A DNA stretch of 64,000 nucleotides, taken from the NCBI GenBank assembly GCA_037501455.1, contig CM074861.1:99053001-99117000 (forward strand), in the 5' to 3' direction. Source of the DNA: Lantana camara. Lineage: Eukaryota > Streptophyta > Magnoliopsida > Lamiales > Verbenaceae. Numbering within the stretch: the first letter of the stretch is position 1; each line of letters opens with the position of its first letter. Position numbers and translations under genes: made by a program. The notes under the pieces are model-generated. The model was not told the origin of the DNA. It did no database searches and saw only the letters and a list, made by a program, of their open reading frames with translations. Shown here piece after piece: positions 10,732 through 22,984 of the stretch.

Positions 10732-13700
10732 TCACTGATCGGAAGGGAACAACTCTGGATGGAACCGTCTCATTTTGTCTTCGGTCTCCCACGTGGCTTC
10801 TTCGGTCTTATCACTTCTCCAAAGAACCTTAACCATGGGAATCCTCCGGTTTCTTAATTCCTGAAACTTCTTATCCAATATCTTAACCGGTTTCTGAACA
10901 AAGGTAAGACTTGGTTCCAATTCCACTTCTTCAACAGGAATGATCTCGGTTTCATCGGGGTAGTATTTCCTCAGCTGAGACACGTGAAATACGTTATGAA
11001 TCCCCGTGAGGCTCGGTGGTAGGTCCAATCTATAAGCAACTTCTCCAATTCTTTCCAAAATCTCATAAGGACCTAAATAACGAGGTTTAAGTTTACCTCC
11101 TTTCCCAATCCGAGCAAATCCTTTACGTGGAGACGCCTTCAAGAATACCCGGTCTCCAACCTCAAACTCGAGATCCCTTCTGCGACGATCGGCGTAGCTT
11201 TTCTGTCTGTCCTGAGCTGATTTCATCCGTTGTTTTATTAATTGGACTTTCTCAATCATAGCTTCAACAGCCTTGGAAGGTTTTTCCAATTTCTCACCTT
11301 TCTTAACACCTTCCTGCTTAGTCCATTTCCACTCTTCCAAGTCAAAGAACAACGGAGAACGACACTTCCGTCCATAAAGTAGCTCATACGGTGCCATTCC
11401 AATCGAAGCCTGAAAACTGTTGTTGTACGCGAACTCAATCAAAGGTAGCTGATCATGCCAAGAAGACTGAAAATCCAAAGAACAAGCTCGAAGCAAATCC
11501 TCGAGATACCTTATTAATCTCTCGGACTGGCCATCCGTCTGAGGATGAAAAGCTGTACTAAACTGGAGCTTCGTACCCAAAACCTCTTGCAATTCACGCC
11601 ACAACCTCGAAGTGAACCGTGGATCTCTGTCTGAAACGATACTGATCGGAATCCCGTGAAGTCTAACAATCTCCCGGTTATAAAGCTCGGCTAGCTTGCG
11701 AATCTTATACGACATCCGAACCGGCAGAAAATGTGCAGACTTCGTCAAACGGTCCACAATCACCCAAATCCCATCAAATCCACCTTTCACCTTAGGCAAT
11801 CCGGACACAAAATCCATCGTCACCTGTTCCCACTTCCACTCAGGAATAGGTAACGGCTGAAGAAGACCTCCCGGTTTCTGATGCTCGGCTTTCACTTTCT
11901 GACAAGTGAGACAATGCTTCACAAACTCGGCCACATCTTTCTTCAATCCACGCCACCAATAATATTGCCTTAAGTCCTTATACATCTTGTTTCCTCCGGG
12001 GTGGATAGAATAAGCCGATCTGTGAGCTTCCTCGAGCAACACCCGTTTCAACTCTTCGGGTACAACCACTCGGTTCTTGAAACGAAGAAGACCGGTTTCA
12101 TCGAACCCGAATGGACACTCTGGATCAGCTCTTGCCTTAGTTACCAATCTCTGAACTTCCAAATCCGTACTCTGAGCCTCAAACAACCTGTGCTTCAATT
12201 CTGGCTGGACTGAAATATTAGAAACTCGAGCCTTTAGGACAATTGGCTCGATTCCACTACTCTCACCCACTTCCAGGCTCGACACACTAGCCTTCCTACT
12301 AAGTGCATCGGCGACCACGTTGGCTTTGCCGGGATGGTACTTGATCGTGCAATCATAATCTTCCAACCTTTCCATCCAACGCCGTTGCCTCATATTCAAA
12401 TCCTTCTGAGTGAATAAATACTGGAGGCTTTTGTGGTCGGTGAAAATCTCAAAGGACACCCCGTACAAATAATGTCTCCACTTTCCAAGTGCAAAGACTA
12501 CGGCAGCAAGCTCAAGATCATGTGTCGGGTAATTCTTCTCATGCTCTTTCAACTTCCGTGATGCATAAGCAATTACCTTACCCTTCTGAGTCAACACACA
12601 TCCCAAGCCTTCCTTAGAAGCATCCGTATAAACAGCATATCCTTCAGAACCTTCCGGAAGGGCTAACACTGGAGCAGACACTAACTTCTCCTTCAAGAAA
12701 GTGAAACTCTTCTCACAATCTTCATTCCAATCGAATTTCACATTTTTCTTCGTCAACCGGGTTAAAGGAGCTGCTAACTTGGAGAAATCCTTCACAAACC
12801 TCCGGTAATAACCTGCCAATCCCAAGAAACTCCTAATCTCAGAGGCATTCCTAGGTTTCTCCCACTTCAACACCGACTCAATCTTGGAAGGATCGACTTC
12901 CAAACCATTGCCTGAAATCACGTGACCCAAGAATGACACCCTGTCAATCCAGAACTCACACTTGCTAAACTTGGCAAACAACTGATGCTCCTTCAAAGTC
13001 CTCAATACCAACTGAAGATGTCTTGCATGCTCCTCGGCAGACTTCGAGAAAACCAGGATATCATCAATAAAGATGACCACGAACTTATCCAGAAAAGGCC
13101 TGAAAATCCTGTGCATCATATCCATAAAAGCTGCTGGGGCATTAGTCAAACCAAACGGCATCACAACAAACTCATAATGCCCATACCGAGTGTTAAATCC
13201 TGTCTTAGGAATATCCCCTGATCGGATACGCAGCTGGTAGTAACCTTGTCTCAAATCCAATTTCGAATAGACTTTCGAACCCTGAAGTATATCAAACAAC
13301 TCCTCGATATGTGGAAGAGGATACTTGTTCTTGATCGTCATCCGGTTCAACTCTCTATAGTCTATGCACATTCTCAAGGTCCCGTCCTTCTTCTTTACAA
13401 ACAAAACCGGTGCACCCCAAGGAGAAGAACTCGGTCTAATGTACCCAATCTCCAACAACGCATCAAGTTGAGTCTTCAATTCTTTCAACTCGACCGGAGC
13501 CATACGATACGGAGTCTTAGAGTACGGCTCTGCGTTAGGGTACAAGTCGATCACAAACTCAATTTCCCGTTCTGGAGGTAAAGAATCCAATTCCTCAGGA
13601 AAGACCTCGGGAAACTCCTTCACTACTTCCGTTTCTTCCAGCTTACTCTGATCCTTAGGTTTGTTAAGAATATAAGCAATGAAACCCGTGGCTCCCTCTC

Positions 13701-15309
13701 GAACCAACTTATGAGCTTCAGAAAAAGAAAGTAGCGGTACAGTCTTGGAACTCCAACCTACTACCAAATCTGATCCCAACTGAACCTTCTTCGCTCTACA
13801 ATCAACTGTAGCAGAATGTCTGTACAACCAATCCATGCCCAGAATAGATCCATAGCAAGTCATCGGCAGCTCAATGAAGTCTGACAAGAAAACTCGACCC
13901 TCGATGCTCACCGGAACCTCTCTGAACACCCGATCAGATTCTAAACTACCACCAAAAGGAGTACTAACCACATAACATGCAGAAGAACGAGAAACAGGCA
14001 AAGGCAAAGAAACAGATATAGCACTCGAAAGAAAGGAGTGAGTAGCTCCCGGATCAAACAACGTATGAATGTTCGTGCCATGTATGCAAATGGTACCTTC
14101 AACTACCGCGGCTGGATCAATATCAGCATCCGGCTGCTCTCCGTCCAAAGCATAAGCCCGAGCCCTAATCAGTGGTCTCGGTGCTCCCGGTGGTGGTATC
14201 CTGCGATCCGGACAACCATCTACCAAATGCTCATCGCTCCCACAAAGTAAACATAAACCCAAACGCCTCCTGCAGTTATCATAGATGTGTGTCCTCTGTC
14301 CACAGAAGGTACAATAAGGTCTCTCGGGTGGTGGTGGCAAAGCTGGAGCAACTGGAGCTCGATTCACTGGTCCTGCTGGTCGGGGCTTCTTCCCTGGGCC
14401 CTGTGGAGCTGGTGGTGGAGAAGAATAAACCATCGGCCTCTTGCCTGAAGCAGAACCCGAGCCAGAACCCTTATACCCTGATCCGGCACCTCTGAACCCT
14501 GATCCAGAACCTCTGACTCCCGATCCTGACCCTGAGCCCGAACCTGAACCTGAACCTGAACGGTAGGTAGACCGCCTCGCATTCACTGAATCCTCAACCA
14601 ATAGAGCCTTCTTGGTAGCCTTCACCCAAGTACTCGTGTTGACTGCCTCAATCGCTACCTGAATATCCGGTCTAAGGCCCTGAACAAACTGCATCGCCTT
14701 ATGGAAATCATCACTTGCTATATTAGGGGCATAGCGGGACAATCTCTCATACTCAGCGATATACTCTGAGACCGACCTGCTTCCTTGCTTCAACTCTGTA
14801 AATTCCTTCAATCTCCTAGTGCGAGAAGATGGAGGAATGAACTTGTTCTGAAATTCTCTGATAAACACTTCCCAGTTCACTTCCTCGCCTGCAGTATCCA
14901 ACACAATCCGGGCACTCTCCCACCAAGAGTAGGCCTCACCCTGAATCAAAGAAATGGTACAACGGGCCTTCTCCCTGGACTCACACGGGATAAGCTCCCA
15001 TATCCTCTCAATCTCTTTCAGCCACTGCTCGGCCTGAATATCATTTCCTTTATAAAATTTGGGAGGATGCTGGTTCTGAAACTCCCTGAAAGCAGCTGAA
15101 ATCTGGCCTCCAGGCTGTGGTGGTGCCACTAGTGGTGGTGGTGGAACATGATCCCGAACTCTCTGATCAATAAGACCCACCACTGCGTTCATAAAGTCCT
15201 GTGGCTGAGCCTGAGGAGGTGGAGGAGGAGGTGGTGATCTCTCCCTGCGATGATGTCGATGATGTCGATGTCTAGGAGAACGATCACGATGATGTCTATC
15301 GCGAGCCAT
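10732..15309 (-). CDS. Gag-pol polyprotein of Tekay-like Ty3 chromovirus, element A (intact)
   Basis: A single 1,525-codon ORF. In order: a basic/proline-rich N-terminus, a retrotransposon gag domain (about 80-240), a Gly/Ser-repeat linker, two CCHC-type knuckles (CTFC..H..C near 333 and CLLC..H..C after it), and an aspartic protease with DPGA at about 419. Then come reverse transcriptase ([10 protein letters not shown] with Asp 685; FIDDI near 749), RNase H (YTDAS near 894), integrase (HHCC near 1096-1133; D, D, E in MDFVSG, SDRDPRF and [11 protein letters not shown]), and a C-terminal chromodomain-like segment (about 1480-1523, [14 protein letters not shown]). The protein would copy and integrate the element, and chromodomains usually steer integration to heterochromatin. 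All key residues are present and there is no stop, so this copy may be competent. Ty3 membership is certain; the Tekay/Del clade is my judgement. Confidence 0.93.
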   Translation of the reverse strand: MARDRHHRDRSPRHRHHRHHRRERSPPPPPPPQAQPQDFMNAVVGLIDQRVRDHVPPPPLVAPPQPGGQISAAFREFQNQHPPKFYKGNDIQAEQWLKEIERIWELIPCESREKARCTISLIQGEAYSWWESARIVLDTAGEEVNWEVFIREFQNKFIPPSSRTRRLKEFTELKQGSRSVSEYIAEYERLSRYAPNIASDDFHKAMQFVQGLRPDIQVAIEAVNTSTWVKATKKALLVEDSVNARRSTYRSGSGSGSGSGSGSGVRGSGSGFRGAGSGYKGSGSGSASGKRPMVYSSPPPAPQGPGKKPRPAGPVNRAPVAPALPPPPERPYCTFCGQRTHIYDNCRRRLGLCLLCGSDEHLVDGCPDRRIPPPGAPRPLIRARAYALDGEQPDADIDPAAVVEGTICIHGTNIHTLFDPGATHSFLSSAISVSLPLPVSRSSACYVVSTPFGGSLESDRVFREVPVSIEGRVFLSDFIELPMTCYGSILGMDWLYRHSATVDCRAKKVQLGSDLVVGWSSKTVPLLSFSEAHKLVREGATGFIAYILNKPKDQSKLEETEVVKEFPEVFPEELDSLPPEREIEFVIDLYPNAEPYSKTPYRMAPVELKELKTQLDALLEIGYIRPSSSPWGAPVLFVKKKDGTLRMCIDYRELNRMTIKNKYPLPHIEELFDILQGSKVYSKLDLRQGYYQLRIRSGDIPKTGFNTRYGHYEFVVMPFGLTNAPAAFMDMMHRIFRPFLDKFVVIFIDDILVFSKSAEEHARHLQLVLRTLKEHQLFAKFSKCEFWIDRVSFLGHVISGNGLEVDPSKIESVLKWEKPRNASEIRSFLGLAGYYRRFVKDFSKLAAPLTRLTKKNVKFDWNEDCEKSFTFLKEKLVSAPVLALPEGSEGYAVYTDASKEGLGCVLTQKGKVIAYASRKLKEHEKNYPTHDLELAAVVFALGKWRHYLYGVSFEIFTDHKSLQYLFTQKDLNMRQRRWMERLEDYDCTIKYHPGKANVVADALSRKASVSSLEVGESSGIEPIVLKARVSNISVQPELKHRLFEAQSTDLEVQRLVTKARADPECPFGFDETGLLRFKNRVVVPEELKRVLLEEAHRSAYSIHPGGNKMYKDLRQYYWWRGLKKDVAEFVKHCLTCQKVKAEHQKPGGLLQPLPIPEWKWEQVTMDFVSGLPKVKGGFDGIWVIVDRLTKSAHFLPVRMSYKIRKLAELYNREIVRLHGIPISIVSDRDPRFTSRLWRELQEVLGTKLQFSTAFHPQTDGQSERLIRYLEDLLRACSLDFQSSWHDQLPLIEFAYNNSFQASIGMAPYELLYGRKCRSPLFFDLEEWKWTKQEGVKKGEKLEKPSKAVEAMIEKVQLIKQRMKSAQDRQKSYADRRRRDLEFEVGDRVFLKASPRKGFARIGKGGKLKPRYLGPYEILERIGEVAYRLDLPPSLTGIHNVFHVSQLRKYYPDETEIIPVEEVELEPSLTFVQKPVKILDKKFQELRNRRIPMVKVLWRSDKTEEATWETEDKMRRFHPELFPSDQ

Positions 15310-15539
15310 CCTGAAATCAAGTCACTATTATGCGTGTTCGATTAGTCAATGCCAATGTGTGCAAATAATTCACAAATTGCACATAAGTTCAGAAATTTAA
15401 CAAGTCATCCCAATTCAAATAAGTCAAGTAGGTTCACGTACCAAATAACAATGCAAGACTCTCAATTTGACAATTAGTTCCTATGCCGTGCGACCTAGAC
15501 TCACAAGACACGACACTAGAGACCCGGTTTTGAAACCGG

Positions 15540-15551
15540 GCTCTGATACCA
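15540..15551 (-). other. Primer-binding site, element A
   Basis: TGGTATCAGAGC on the minus strand matches the 3' end complement of initiator tRNA-Met. It is separated from the end of LTR2 by the 8-nt spacer TCCTACGG. Confidence 0.85.
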
Positions 15552-15559
15552 CCGTAGGA

Positions 15560-18122
15560 TGTAGCACCCGGGACGCCAGGCACCACATCCCCCGCACTAT
15601 CGCCCCAATCCACATATGAAACGGACAATCCATACATGAATCAAAGCTATAGCGAACGGGAGGCAATAAAATGACTCAAGGCTAGGCGGGTACCCTCAAT
15701 TTAAAGCCAAACAACAATCAAGTCAGAGTATTAAAAGCGGAAGCAATAACATTCATTAGATACGTATAGGTACCATATTTATTTATTTACTTATAGGTAC
15801 CAACCTTCACACTGTCAATACAATATCTTCTCACAACAATATAGATCACAAGGCGGCATACAAAATATCCCAAATAGCTATACATACAAAATGTGGGAAT
15901 GAAGTGTGCTAGACCCAAATTTAAAGACCACTAGACTCTAAATTCCCGCCTAGCACGCCCTGCAAAACACTGAAAAGTTGAGGTGTCAGTCCAACACAGA
16001 CTGAGCGAGGGGTATAAATAAATATAAGCGCACATACATGCAAGTTATAACCTTGGGTAATAATTTTGGAAAACAATACGATCTAATACGTTAAAAGAGA
16101 TACTATCGCCCGAGATTACAACTATTCCAATTTCAATTCAATCAATTCAATTCAATCAATAGTGGCCCGGCGAGTGGGGCAATTCTCCAACCTTACACCG
16201 ACTGTGTACAATCAATCAATCAATTATTAGGTGATTAGGTGATCAAGCAATTCATTAATGTGCACAATTAGCAGTTTCAATAACGCCTTCTTCCTCCGGG
16301 TGATGGTGGGATTGCAAGGCCCCACCATCCAATCAATCTGGGTAGAGGGTACATGAATCCCTAAGCCCGGAACTCCTTCCTCCCCTAATCTCCTAGAGGG
16401 TTCAGGGGTCATCCCAATTTGGTGAGGATAGCTCTCGAGTTACCCGTCAGCCCATGCTTTCCCGGTTGGCTCGAGTCACTACCCTCGGGCCCACAGTGCA
16501 ATACAATACTCGCCAAAACAATCAATCAATCAATCAATTTCTTCCAATAATTCGGTAAAACATTTGAAAACCAATCTCATTTGAAAACTATAAGTATAAA
16601 TATATAAGTTTTGGCTTAAAATTCACATAGGGTTGTACGGGTTCTAGGTATCTAAAATTAAACCTCACCTGAACGACCCAAAAATATCCAAGGAAACAGC
16701 TCACGGGGCCTGCTCCTCGTCACCAGGAAGCTGGTCTGTGCAAGAAAGACAATTGTCCGTGAAACACGACTCAAAATGTACCAAATATGACGAACGACAA
16801 AATGCGACGAAACGACGGGAAAAATACAATGCACCTTGAAAATATCACGTTTCAACATGTATGCGATCATATAATATCAATTAGGGGTCAAAGAAATGAT
16901 TGGAGGATGATGTTGAAAAATTAATTTTATGCAGTAGCTTTTGCTCTACATTCGCCGTGGGAACGGCCGTTCCGGCCTTCCCTTGAAAATGGGAAGGGCC
17001 GTTCCCATGGCTCAGAAAACGCGCGCCAGCGTTTTAAATGAAAAATGCGTTTTGGGCTGGGAATGGCCGTTCCGGCTCACAGGCCAAAGTGGGAACGGCC
17101 GTTCCCAGTCTCGCTGGCCTGAGTCTCAGCATCATGGGAACGGCCGTTCCAGTTTTGAACTGGGCTGGGAATGGCCGTTCCCAGAATACGTGAGCTTCTG
17201 TATGCAGAGCAGAAACAGGGCAGCCATGGCAATACAACAACAATCACCCAAAAATGGCTTCAAGCCAAGTTTAAATGTGAATATAAGATGCACTAAATAT
17301 GCTAACATACATTTTGATCAATAACAATTCATAAAAACACTTGACTCCATGTTAGATCATCAATAATTCATCATTTGAAACCCATATATTCATTCATGCT
17401 CCAAGTTCATAAAACTCAAGATAAATGCATCAAACTTGAGCTCAAAGCTCACATACATATTTCCAACACTCAATACACAATATAACCAATGTATAACAAA
17501 GCCCTAGATATACCATTTTTACAAGAAAATCATTCACACTCCATATTTACCTCAAATGGGAGAAATGGAAGAAAAGATGATGAAGTGATGTTGATGATGC
17601 TTGTATGATCCCAAATCCCACAAATATTTGCTTGAATGGATGAAATCTCCCTCTTAGCCAAGAAGGGTTTTGATCGGTTGAAGGAAGGAAGAAATGGAGC
17701 AAGATGATATTTTGTATGAAGAAAGAAGCAAATGGTACGTGATGTTGCTGCTAAAGAGAAGGGAAAAGATGCCCAATTTGCTAATAAATCCTTTCACTTA
17801 TTAAGTTATGCAATTAAGTCCAAATCCCATTTTAAATGATCAATTAGGTCCAATGCAATTAGATCCCATATTCATGCAAATGAACAATTAAGGACATAAA
17901 AGAAATAAATCACATTCGGGAAAATAATTCACATTGCATTCACGTTCAATAAATCCGAGAATTATGATATGGTATGAATTTTCAATAAAATGTTAAGAAT
18001 ATAATTTTATAAAATTAATGTCATGCTAAGGAAATTAAAGAAATGAACAATTAAAATAAAATATATCCCTCAAACGCACACGTGTCGTTCATACCTGAAA
18101 TACCGAAAGTTGGGGCGTTACA
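15560..18122 (-). repeat. Chromovirus LTR2 (shared middle LTR, mosaic)
   Basis: 2,563 bp. It serves as 5' LTR of element A and 3' LTR of element B. In its lower-coordinate part it has the LTR3 state at four diagnostic sites. In its upper part it has the LTR1 state at two. It has private changes near 16341 (T) and at 18102-18112 (ATACCGAAAGTTG). This pattern marks it as the product of a crossover between a 5' and a 3' LTR. Confidence 0.88.
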
Positions 18123-18156
18123 ATCCTCCCTCCTTATAAGAATCTGGTCCCCAGAT

Positions 18157-21100
18157 TCACTGATCGGAAGGGAACAACTCTGGATGGAACCGTCTCATTT
18201 TGTCTTCGGTCTCCCACGTGGCTTCTTCGGTCTTATCACTTCTCCAAAGAACCTTAACCATGGGAATCCTCCGGTTTCTTAATTCCTGAAACTTCTTATC
18301 CAATATCTTAACCGGTTTCTGAACAAAGGTAAGACTTGGTTCCAATTCCACTTCTTCAACAGGAATGATCTCGGTTTCATCGGGGTAGTATTTCCTCAGC
18401 TGAGACACGTGAAATACGTTATGAATCCCCGTGAGGCTCGGTGGTAGGTCCAATCTATAAGCAACTTCTCCAATTCTTTCCAAAATCTCATAAGGACCTA
18501 AATAACGAGGTTTAAGTTTACCTCCTTTCCCAATCCGAGCAAATCCTTTACGTGGAGACGCCTTCAAGAATACCCGGTCTCCAACCTCAAACTCGAGATC
18601 CCTTCTGCGACGATCGGCGTAGCTTTTCTGTCTGTCCTGAGCTGATTTCATCCGTTGTTTTATTAATTGGACTTTCTCAATCATAGCTTCAACAGCCTTG
18701 GAAGGTTTTTCCAATTTCTCACCTTTCTTAACACCTTCCTGCTTAGTCCATTTCCACTCTTCCAAGTCAAAGAACAACGGAGAACGACACTTCCGTCCAT
18801 AAAGTAGCTCATACGGTGCCATTCCAATCGAAGCCTGAAAACTGTTGTTGTACGCGAACTCAATCAAAGGTAGCTGATCATGCCAAGAAGACTGAAAATC
18901 CAAAGAACAAGCTCGAAGCAAATCCTCAAGATACCTTATTAATCTCTCGGACTGGCCATCCGTCTGAGGATGAAAAGCTGTACTAAACTGGAGCTTCGTA
19001 CCCAAAACCTCTTGCAATTCACGCCACAACCTCGAAGTGAACCGTGGATCTCTGTCTGAAACGATACTGATCGGAATCCCGTGAAGTCTAACAATCTCCC
19101 GGTTATAAAGCTCGGCTAGCTTGCGAATCTTATACGACATCCGAACCGGCAGAAAATGTGCAGACTTCGTCAAACGGTCCACAATCACCCAAATCCCATC
19201 AAATCCACCTTTCACCTTAGGCAATCCGGACACAAAATCCATCGTCACCTGTTCCCACTTCCACTCAGGAATAGGTAACGGCTGAAGAAGACCTCCCGGT
19301 TTCTGATGCTCGGCTTTCACTTTCTGACAAGTGAGACAATGCTTCACAAACTCGGCCACATCTTTCTTCAATCCACGCCACCAATAATATTGCCTTAAGT
19401 CCTTATACATCTTGTTTCCTCCGGGGTGGATAGAATAAGCCGATCTGTGAGCTTCCTCGAGCAACACCCGTTTCAACTCTTCGGGTACAACCACTCGGTT
19501 CTTGAAACGAAGAAGACCGGTTTCATCGAACCCGAATGGACACTCTGGATCAGCTCTTGCCTTAGTTACCAATCTCTGAACTTCCAAATCCGTACTCTGA
19601 GCCTCAAACAACCTGTGCTTCAATTCTGGCTGGACTGAAATATTAGAAACTCGAGCCTTTAGGACAATTGGCTCGATTCCACTACTCTCACCCACTTCCA
19701 GGCTCGACACACTAGCCTTCCTACTAAGTGCATCGGCGACCACGTTGGCTTTGCCGGGATGGTACTTGATCGTGCAATCATAATCTTCCAACCTTTCCAT
19801 CCAACGCCGTTGCCTCATATTCAAATCCTTCTGAGTGAATAAATACTGGAGGCTTTTGTGGTCGGTGAAAATCTCAAAGGACACCCCGTACAAATAATGT
19901 CTCCACTTTCCAAGTGCAAAGACTACGGCAGCAAGCTCAAGATCATGTGTCGGGTAATTCTTCTCATGCTCTTTCAACTTCCGTGATGCATAAGCAATTA
20001 CCTTACCCTTCTGAGTCAACACACATCCCAAGCCTTCCTTAGAAGCATCCGTATAAACAGCATATCCTTCAGAACCTTCCGGAAGGGCTAACACTGGAGC
20101 AGACACTAACTTCTCCTTCAAGAAAGTGAAACTCTTCTCACAATCTTCATTCCAATCGAATTTCACATTTTTCTTCGTCAACCGGGTTAAAGGAGCTGCT
20201 AACTTGGAGAAATCCTTCACAAACCTCCGGTAATAACCTGCCAATCCCAAGAAACTCCTAATCTCAGAGGCATTCCTAGGTTTCTCCCACTTCAACACCG
20301 ACTCAATCTTGGAAGGATCGACTTCCAAACCATTGCCTGAAATCACGTGACCCAAGAATGACACCCTGTCAATCCAGAACTCACACTTGCTAAACTTGGC
20401 AAACAACTGATGCTCCTTCAAAGTCCTCAATACCAACTGAAGATGTCTTGCATGCTCCTCGGCAGACTTCGAGAAAACCAGGATATCATCAATAAAGATG
20501 ACCACGAACTTATCCAGAAAAGGCCTGAAAATCCTGTGCATCATATCCATAAAAGCTGCTGGGGCATTAGTCAAACCAAACGGCATCACAACAAACTCAT
20601 AATGCCCATACCGAGTGTTAAATCCTGTCTTAGGAATATCCCCTGATCGGATACGCAGCTGGTAGTAACCTTGTCTCAAATTCAATTTCGAATAGACTTT
20701 CGAACCCTGAAGTATATCAAACAACTCCTCGATATGTGGAAGAGGATACTTGTTCTTGATCGTCATCCGGTTCAACTCTCTATAGTCTATGCACATTCTC
20801 AAGGTCCCGTCCTTCTTCTTTACAAACAAAACCGGTGCACCCCAAGGAGAAGAACTCGGTCTAATGTACCCAATCTCCAACAACGCATCAAGTTGAGTCT
20901 TCAATTCTTTCAACTCGACCGGAGCCATACGATACGGAGTCTTAGAGTACGGCTCTGCGTTAGGGTACAAGTCGATCACAAACTCAATTTCCCGTTCTGG
21001 AGGTAAAGAATCCAATTCCTCAGGAAAGACCTCGGGAAACTCCTTCACTACTTCCGTTTCTTCCAGCTTACTCTGATCCTTAGGTTTGTTAAGAATATAA

Positions 21101-22734
21101 GCAATGAAACCCGTGGCTCCCTCTCGAACCAACTTATGAGCTTCAGAAAAAGAAAGTAGCGGTACAGTCTTGGAACTCCAACCTACTACCAAATCTGATC
21201 CCAACTGAACCTTCTTCGCTCTACAATCAACTGTAGCAGAATGTCTGTACAACCAATCCATGCCCAGAATAGATCCATAGCAAGTCATCGGCAGCTCAAT
21301 GAAGTCTGACAAGAAAACTCGACCCTCGATGCTCACCGGAACCTCTCTGAACACCCGATCAGATTCTAAACTACCACCAAAAGGAGTACTAACCACATAA
21401 CATGCAGAAGAACGAGAAACAGGCAAAGGCAAAGAAACAGATATAGCACTCGAAAGAAAGGAGTGAGTAGCTCCCGGATCAAACAACGTATGAATGTTCG
21501 TGCCATGTATGCAAATGGTACCTTCAACTACCGCGGCTGGATCAATATCAGCATCCGGCTGCTCTCCGTCCAAAGCATAAGCCCGAGCCCTAATCAGTGG
21601 TCTCGGTGCTCCCGGTGGTGGTATCCTGCGATCCGGACAACCATCTACCAAATGCTCATCGCTCCCACAAAGTAAACATAAACCCAAACGCCTCCTGCAG
21701 TTATCATAGATGTGTGTCCTCTGTCCACAGAAGGTACAATAAGGTCTCTCGGGTGGTGGTGGCAAAGCTGGAGCAACTGGAGCTCGATTCACTGGTCCTG
21801 CTGGTCGGGGCTTCTTCCCTGGGCCCTGTGGAGCTGGTGGTGGAGAAGAATAAACCATCGGCCTCTTGCCTGAAGCAGAACCCGAGCCAGAACCCTTATA
21901 CCCTGATCCGGCACCTCTGAACCCTGATCCAGAACCTCTGACTCCCGATCCTGACCCTGAGCCCGAACCTGAACCTGAACCTGAACGGTAGGTAGACCGC
22001 CTCGCATTCACTGAATCCTCAACCAATAGAGCCTTCTTGGTAGCCTTCACCCAAGTACTCGTGTTGACTGCCTCAATCGCTACCTGAATATCCGGTCTAA
22101 GGCCCTGAACAAACTGCATCGCCTTATGGAAATCATCACTTGCTATATTAGGGGCATAGCGGGACAATCTCTCATACTCAGCGATATACTCTGAGACCGA
22201 CCTGCTTCCTTGCTTCAACTCTGTAAATTCCTTCAATCTCCTAGTGCGAGAAGATGGAGGAATGAACTTGTTCTGAAATTCTCTGATAAACACTTCCCAG
22301 TTCACTTCCTCGCCTGCAGCATCCAACACAATCCGGGCACTCTCCCACCAAGAGTAGGCCTCACCCTGAATCAAAGAAATGGTACAACGGGCCTTCTCCC
22401 TGGACTCACACGGGATAAGCTCCCATATCCTCTCAATCTCTTTCAGCCACTGCTCGGCCTGAATATCATTTCCTTTATAAAATTTGGGAGGATGCTGGTT
22501 CTGAAACTCCCTGAAAGCAGCTGAAATCTGGCCTCCAGGCTGTGGTGGTGCCACTAGTGGTGGTGGTGGAACATGATCCCGAACTCTCTGATCAATAAGA
22601 CCCACCACTGCGTTCATAAAGTCCTGTGGCTGAGCCTGAGGAGGTGGAGGAGGAGGTGGTGATCTCTCCCTGCGATGATGTCGATGATGTCGATGTCTAG
22701 GAGAACGATCACGATGATGTCTATCGCGAGCCAT
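18157..22734 (-). CDS. Gag-pol polyprotein of Tekay-like chromovirus, element B (RT active-site change)
   Basis: A 1,525-codon ORF nearly identical to element A, with the same order of gag, two zinc knuckles, protease, RT, RNase H, integrase and chromodomain-like tail. Two amino-acid differences stand out. One is VLDAAGEE in place of VLDTAGEE in gag. The other is [10 protein letters not shown] in place of [10 protein letters not shown] in RT (codon 20680-20682, AAT for GAT). The affected Asp is the first catalytic aspartate of the RT palm, and Asn there is expected to abolish polymerisation. The frame is otherwise open, so the element could still supply Gag, protease and integrase. Confidence 0.92.
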   Translation of the reverse strand: MARDRHHRDRSPRHRHHRHHRRERSPPPPPPPQAQPQDFMNAVVGLIDQRVRDHVPPPPLVAPPQPGGQISAAFREFQNQHPPKFYKGNDIQAEQWLKEIERIWELIPCESREKARCTISLIQGEAYSWWESARIVLDAAGEEVNWEVFIREFQNKFIPPSSRTRRLKEFTELKQGSRSVSEYIAEYERLSRYAPNIASDDFHKAMQFVQGLRPDIQVAIEAVNTSTWVKATKKALLVEDSVNARRSTYRSGSGSGSGSGSGSGVRGSGSGFRGAGSGYKGSGSGSASGKRPMVYSSPPPAPQGPGKKPRPAGPVNRAPVAPALPPPPERPYCTFCGQRTHIYDNCRRRLGLCLLCGSDEHLVDGCPDRRIPPPGAPRPLIRARAYALDGEQPDADIDPAAVVEGTICIHGTNIHTLFDPGATHSFLSSAISVSLPLPVSRSSACYVVSTPFGGSLESDRVFREVPVSIEGRVFLSDFIELPMTCYGSILGMDWLYRHSATVDCRAKKVQLGSDLVVGWSSKTVPLLSFSEAHKLVREGATGFIAYILNKPKDQSKLEETEVVKEFPEVFPEELDSLPPEREIEFVIDLYPNAEPYSKTPYRMAPVELKELKTQLDALLEIGYIRPSSSPWGAPVLFVKKKDGTLRMCIDYRELNRMTIKNKYPLPHIEELFDILQGSKVYSKLNLRQGYYQLRIRSGDIPKTGFNTRYGHYEFVVMPFGLTNAPAAFMDMMHRIFRPFLDKFVVIFIDDILVFSKSAEEHARHLQLVLRTLKEHQLFAKFSKCEFWIDRVSFLGHVISGNGLEVDPSKIESVLKWEKPRNASEIRSFLGLAGYYRRFVKDFSKLAAPLTRLTKKNVKFDWNEDCEKSFTFLKEKLVSAPVLALPEGSEGYAVYTDASKEGLGCVLTQKGKVIAYASRKLKEHEKNYPTHDLELAAVVFALGKWRHYLYGVSFEIFTDHKSLQYLFTQKDLNMRQRRWMERLEDYDCTIKYHPGKANVVADALSRKASVSSLEVGESSGIEPIVLKARVSNISVQPELKHRLFEAQSTDLEVQRLVTKARADPECPFGFDETGLLRFKNRVVVPEELKRVLLEEAHRSAYSIHPGGNKMYKDLRQYYWWRGLKKDVAEFVKHCLTCQKVKAEHQKPGGLLQPLPIPEWKWEQVTMDFVSGLPKVKGGFDGIWVIVDRLTKSAHFLPVRMSYKIRKLAELYNREIVRLHGIPISIVSDRDPRFTSRLWRELQEVLGTKLQFSTAFHPQTDGQSERLIRYLEDLLRACSLDFQSSWHDQLPLIEFAYNNSFQASIGMAPYELLYGRKCRSPLFFDLEEWKWTKQEGVKKGEKLEKPSKAVEAMIEKVQLIKQRMKSAQDRQKSYADRRRRDLEFEVGDRVFLKASPRKGFARIGKGGKLKPRYLGPYEILERIGEVAYRLDLPPSLTGIHNVFHVSQLRKYYPDETEIIPVEEVELEPSLTFVQKPVKILDKKFQELRNRRIPMVKVLWRSDKTEEATWETEDKMRRFHPELFPSDQ

Positions 22735-22964
22735 CCTGAAATCAAGTCACTATTATGCGTGTTCGATTAGTCAATGCCAATGTGTGCAAATAATTCACAA
22801 ATTGCACATAAGTTCAGAAATTTAACAAGTCATCCCAATTCAAATAAGTCAAGTAGGTTCACGTACCAAATAACAATGCAAGACTCTCAATTTGACAATT
22901 AGTTCCTATGCCGTGCGACCTAGACTCACAAGACACGACACTAGAGACCCGGTTTTGAAACCGG

Positions 22965-22976
22965 GCTCTGATACCA
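22965..22976 (-). other. Primer-binding site, element B
   Basis: TGGTATCAGAGC next to LTR3, with the same 8-nt spacer as in element A. Confidence 0.85.
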
Positions 22977-22984
22977 CCGTAGGA

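Noticed and set aside
12985..15099. Several 70-111 codon plus-strand frames inside the gag-pol region, repeated at 20.4-22.5 kb
   Set aside because: Antisense shadows of the 1,525-codon gag-pol ORFs; no start context, splice signal or recognisable domain.
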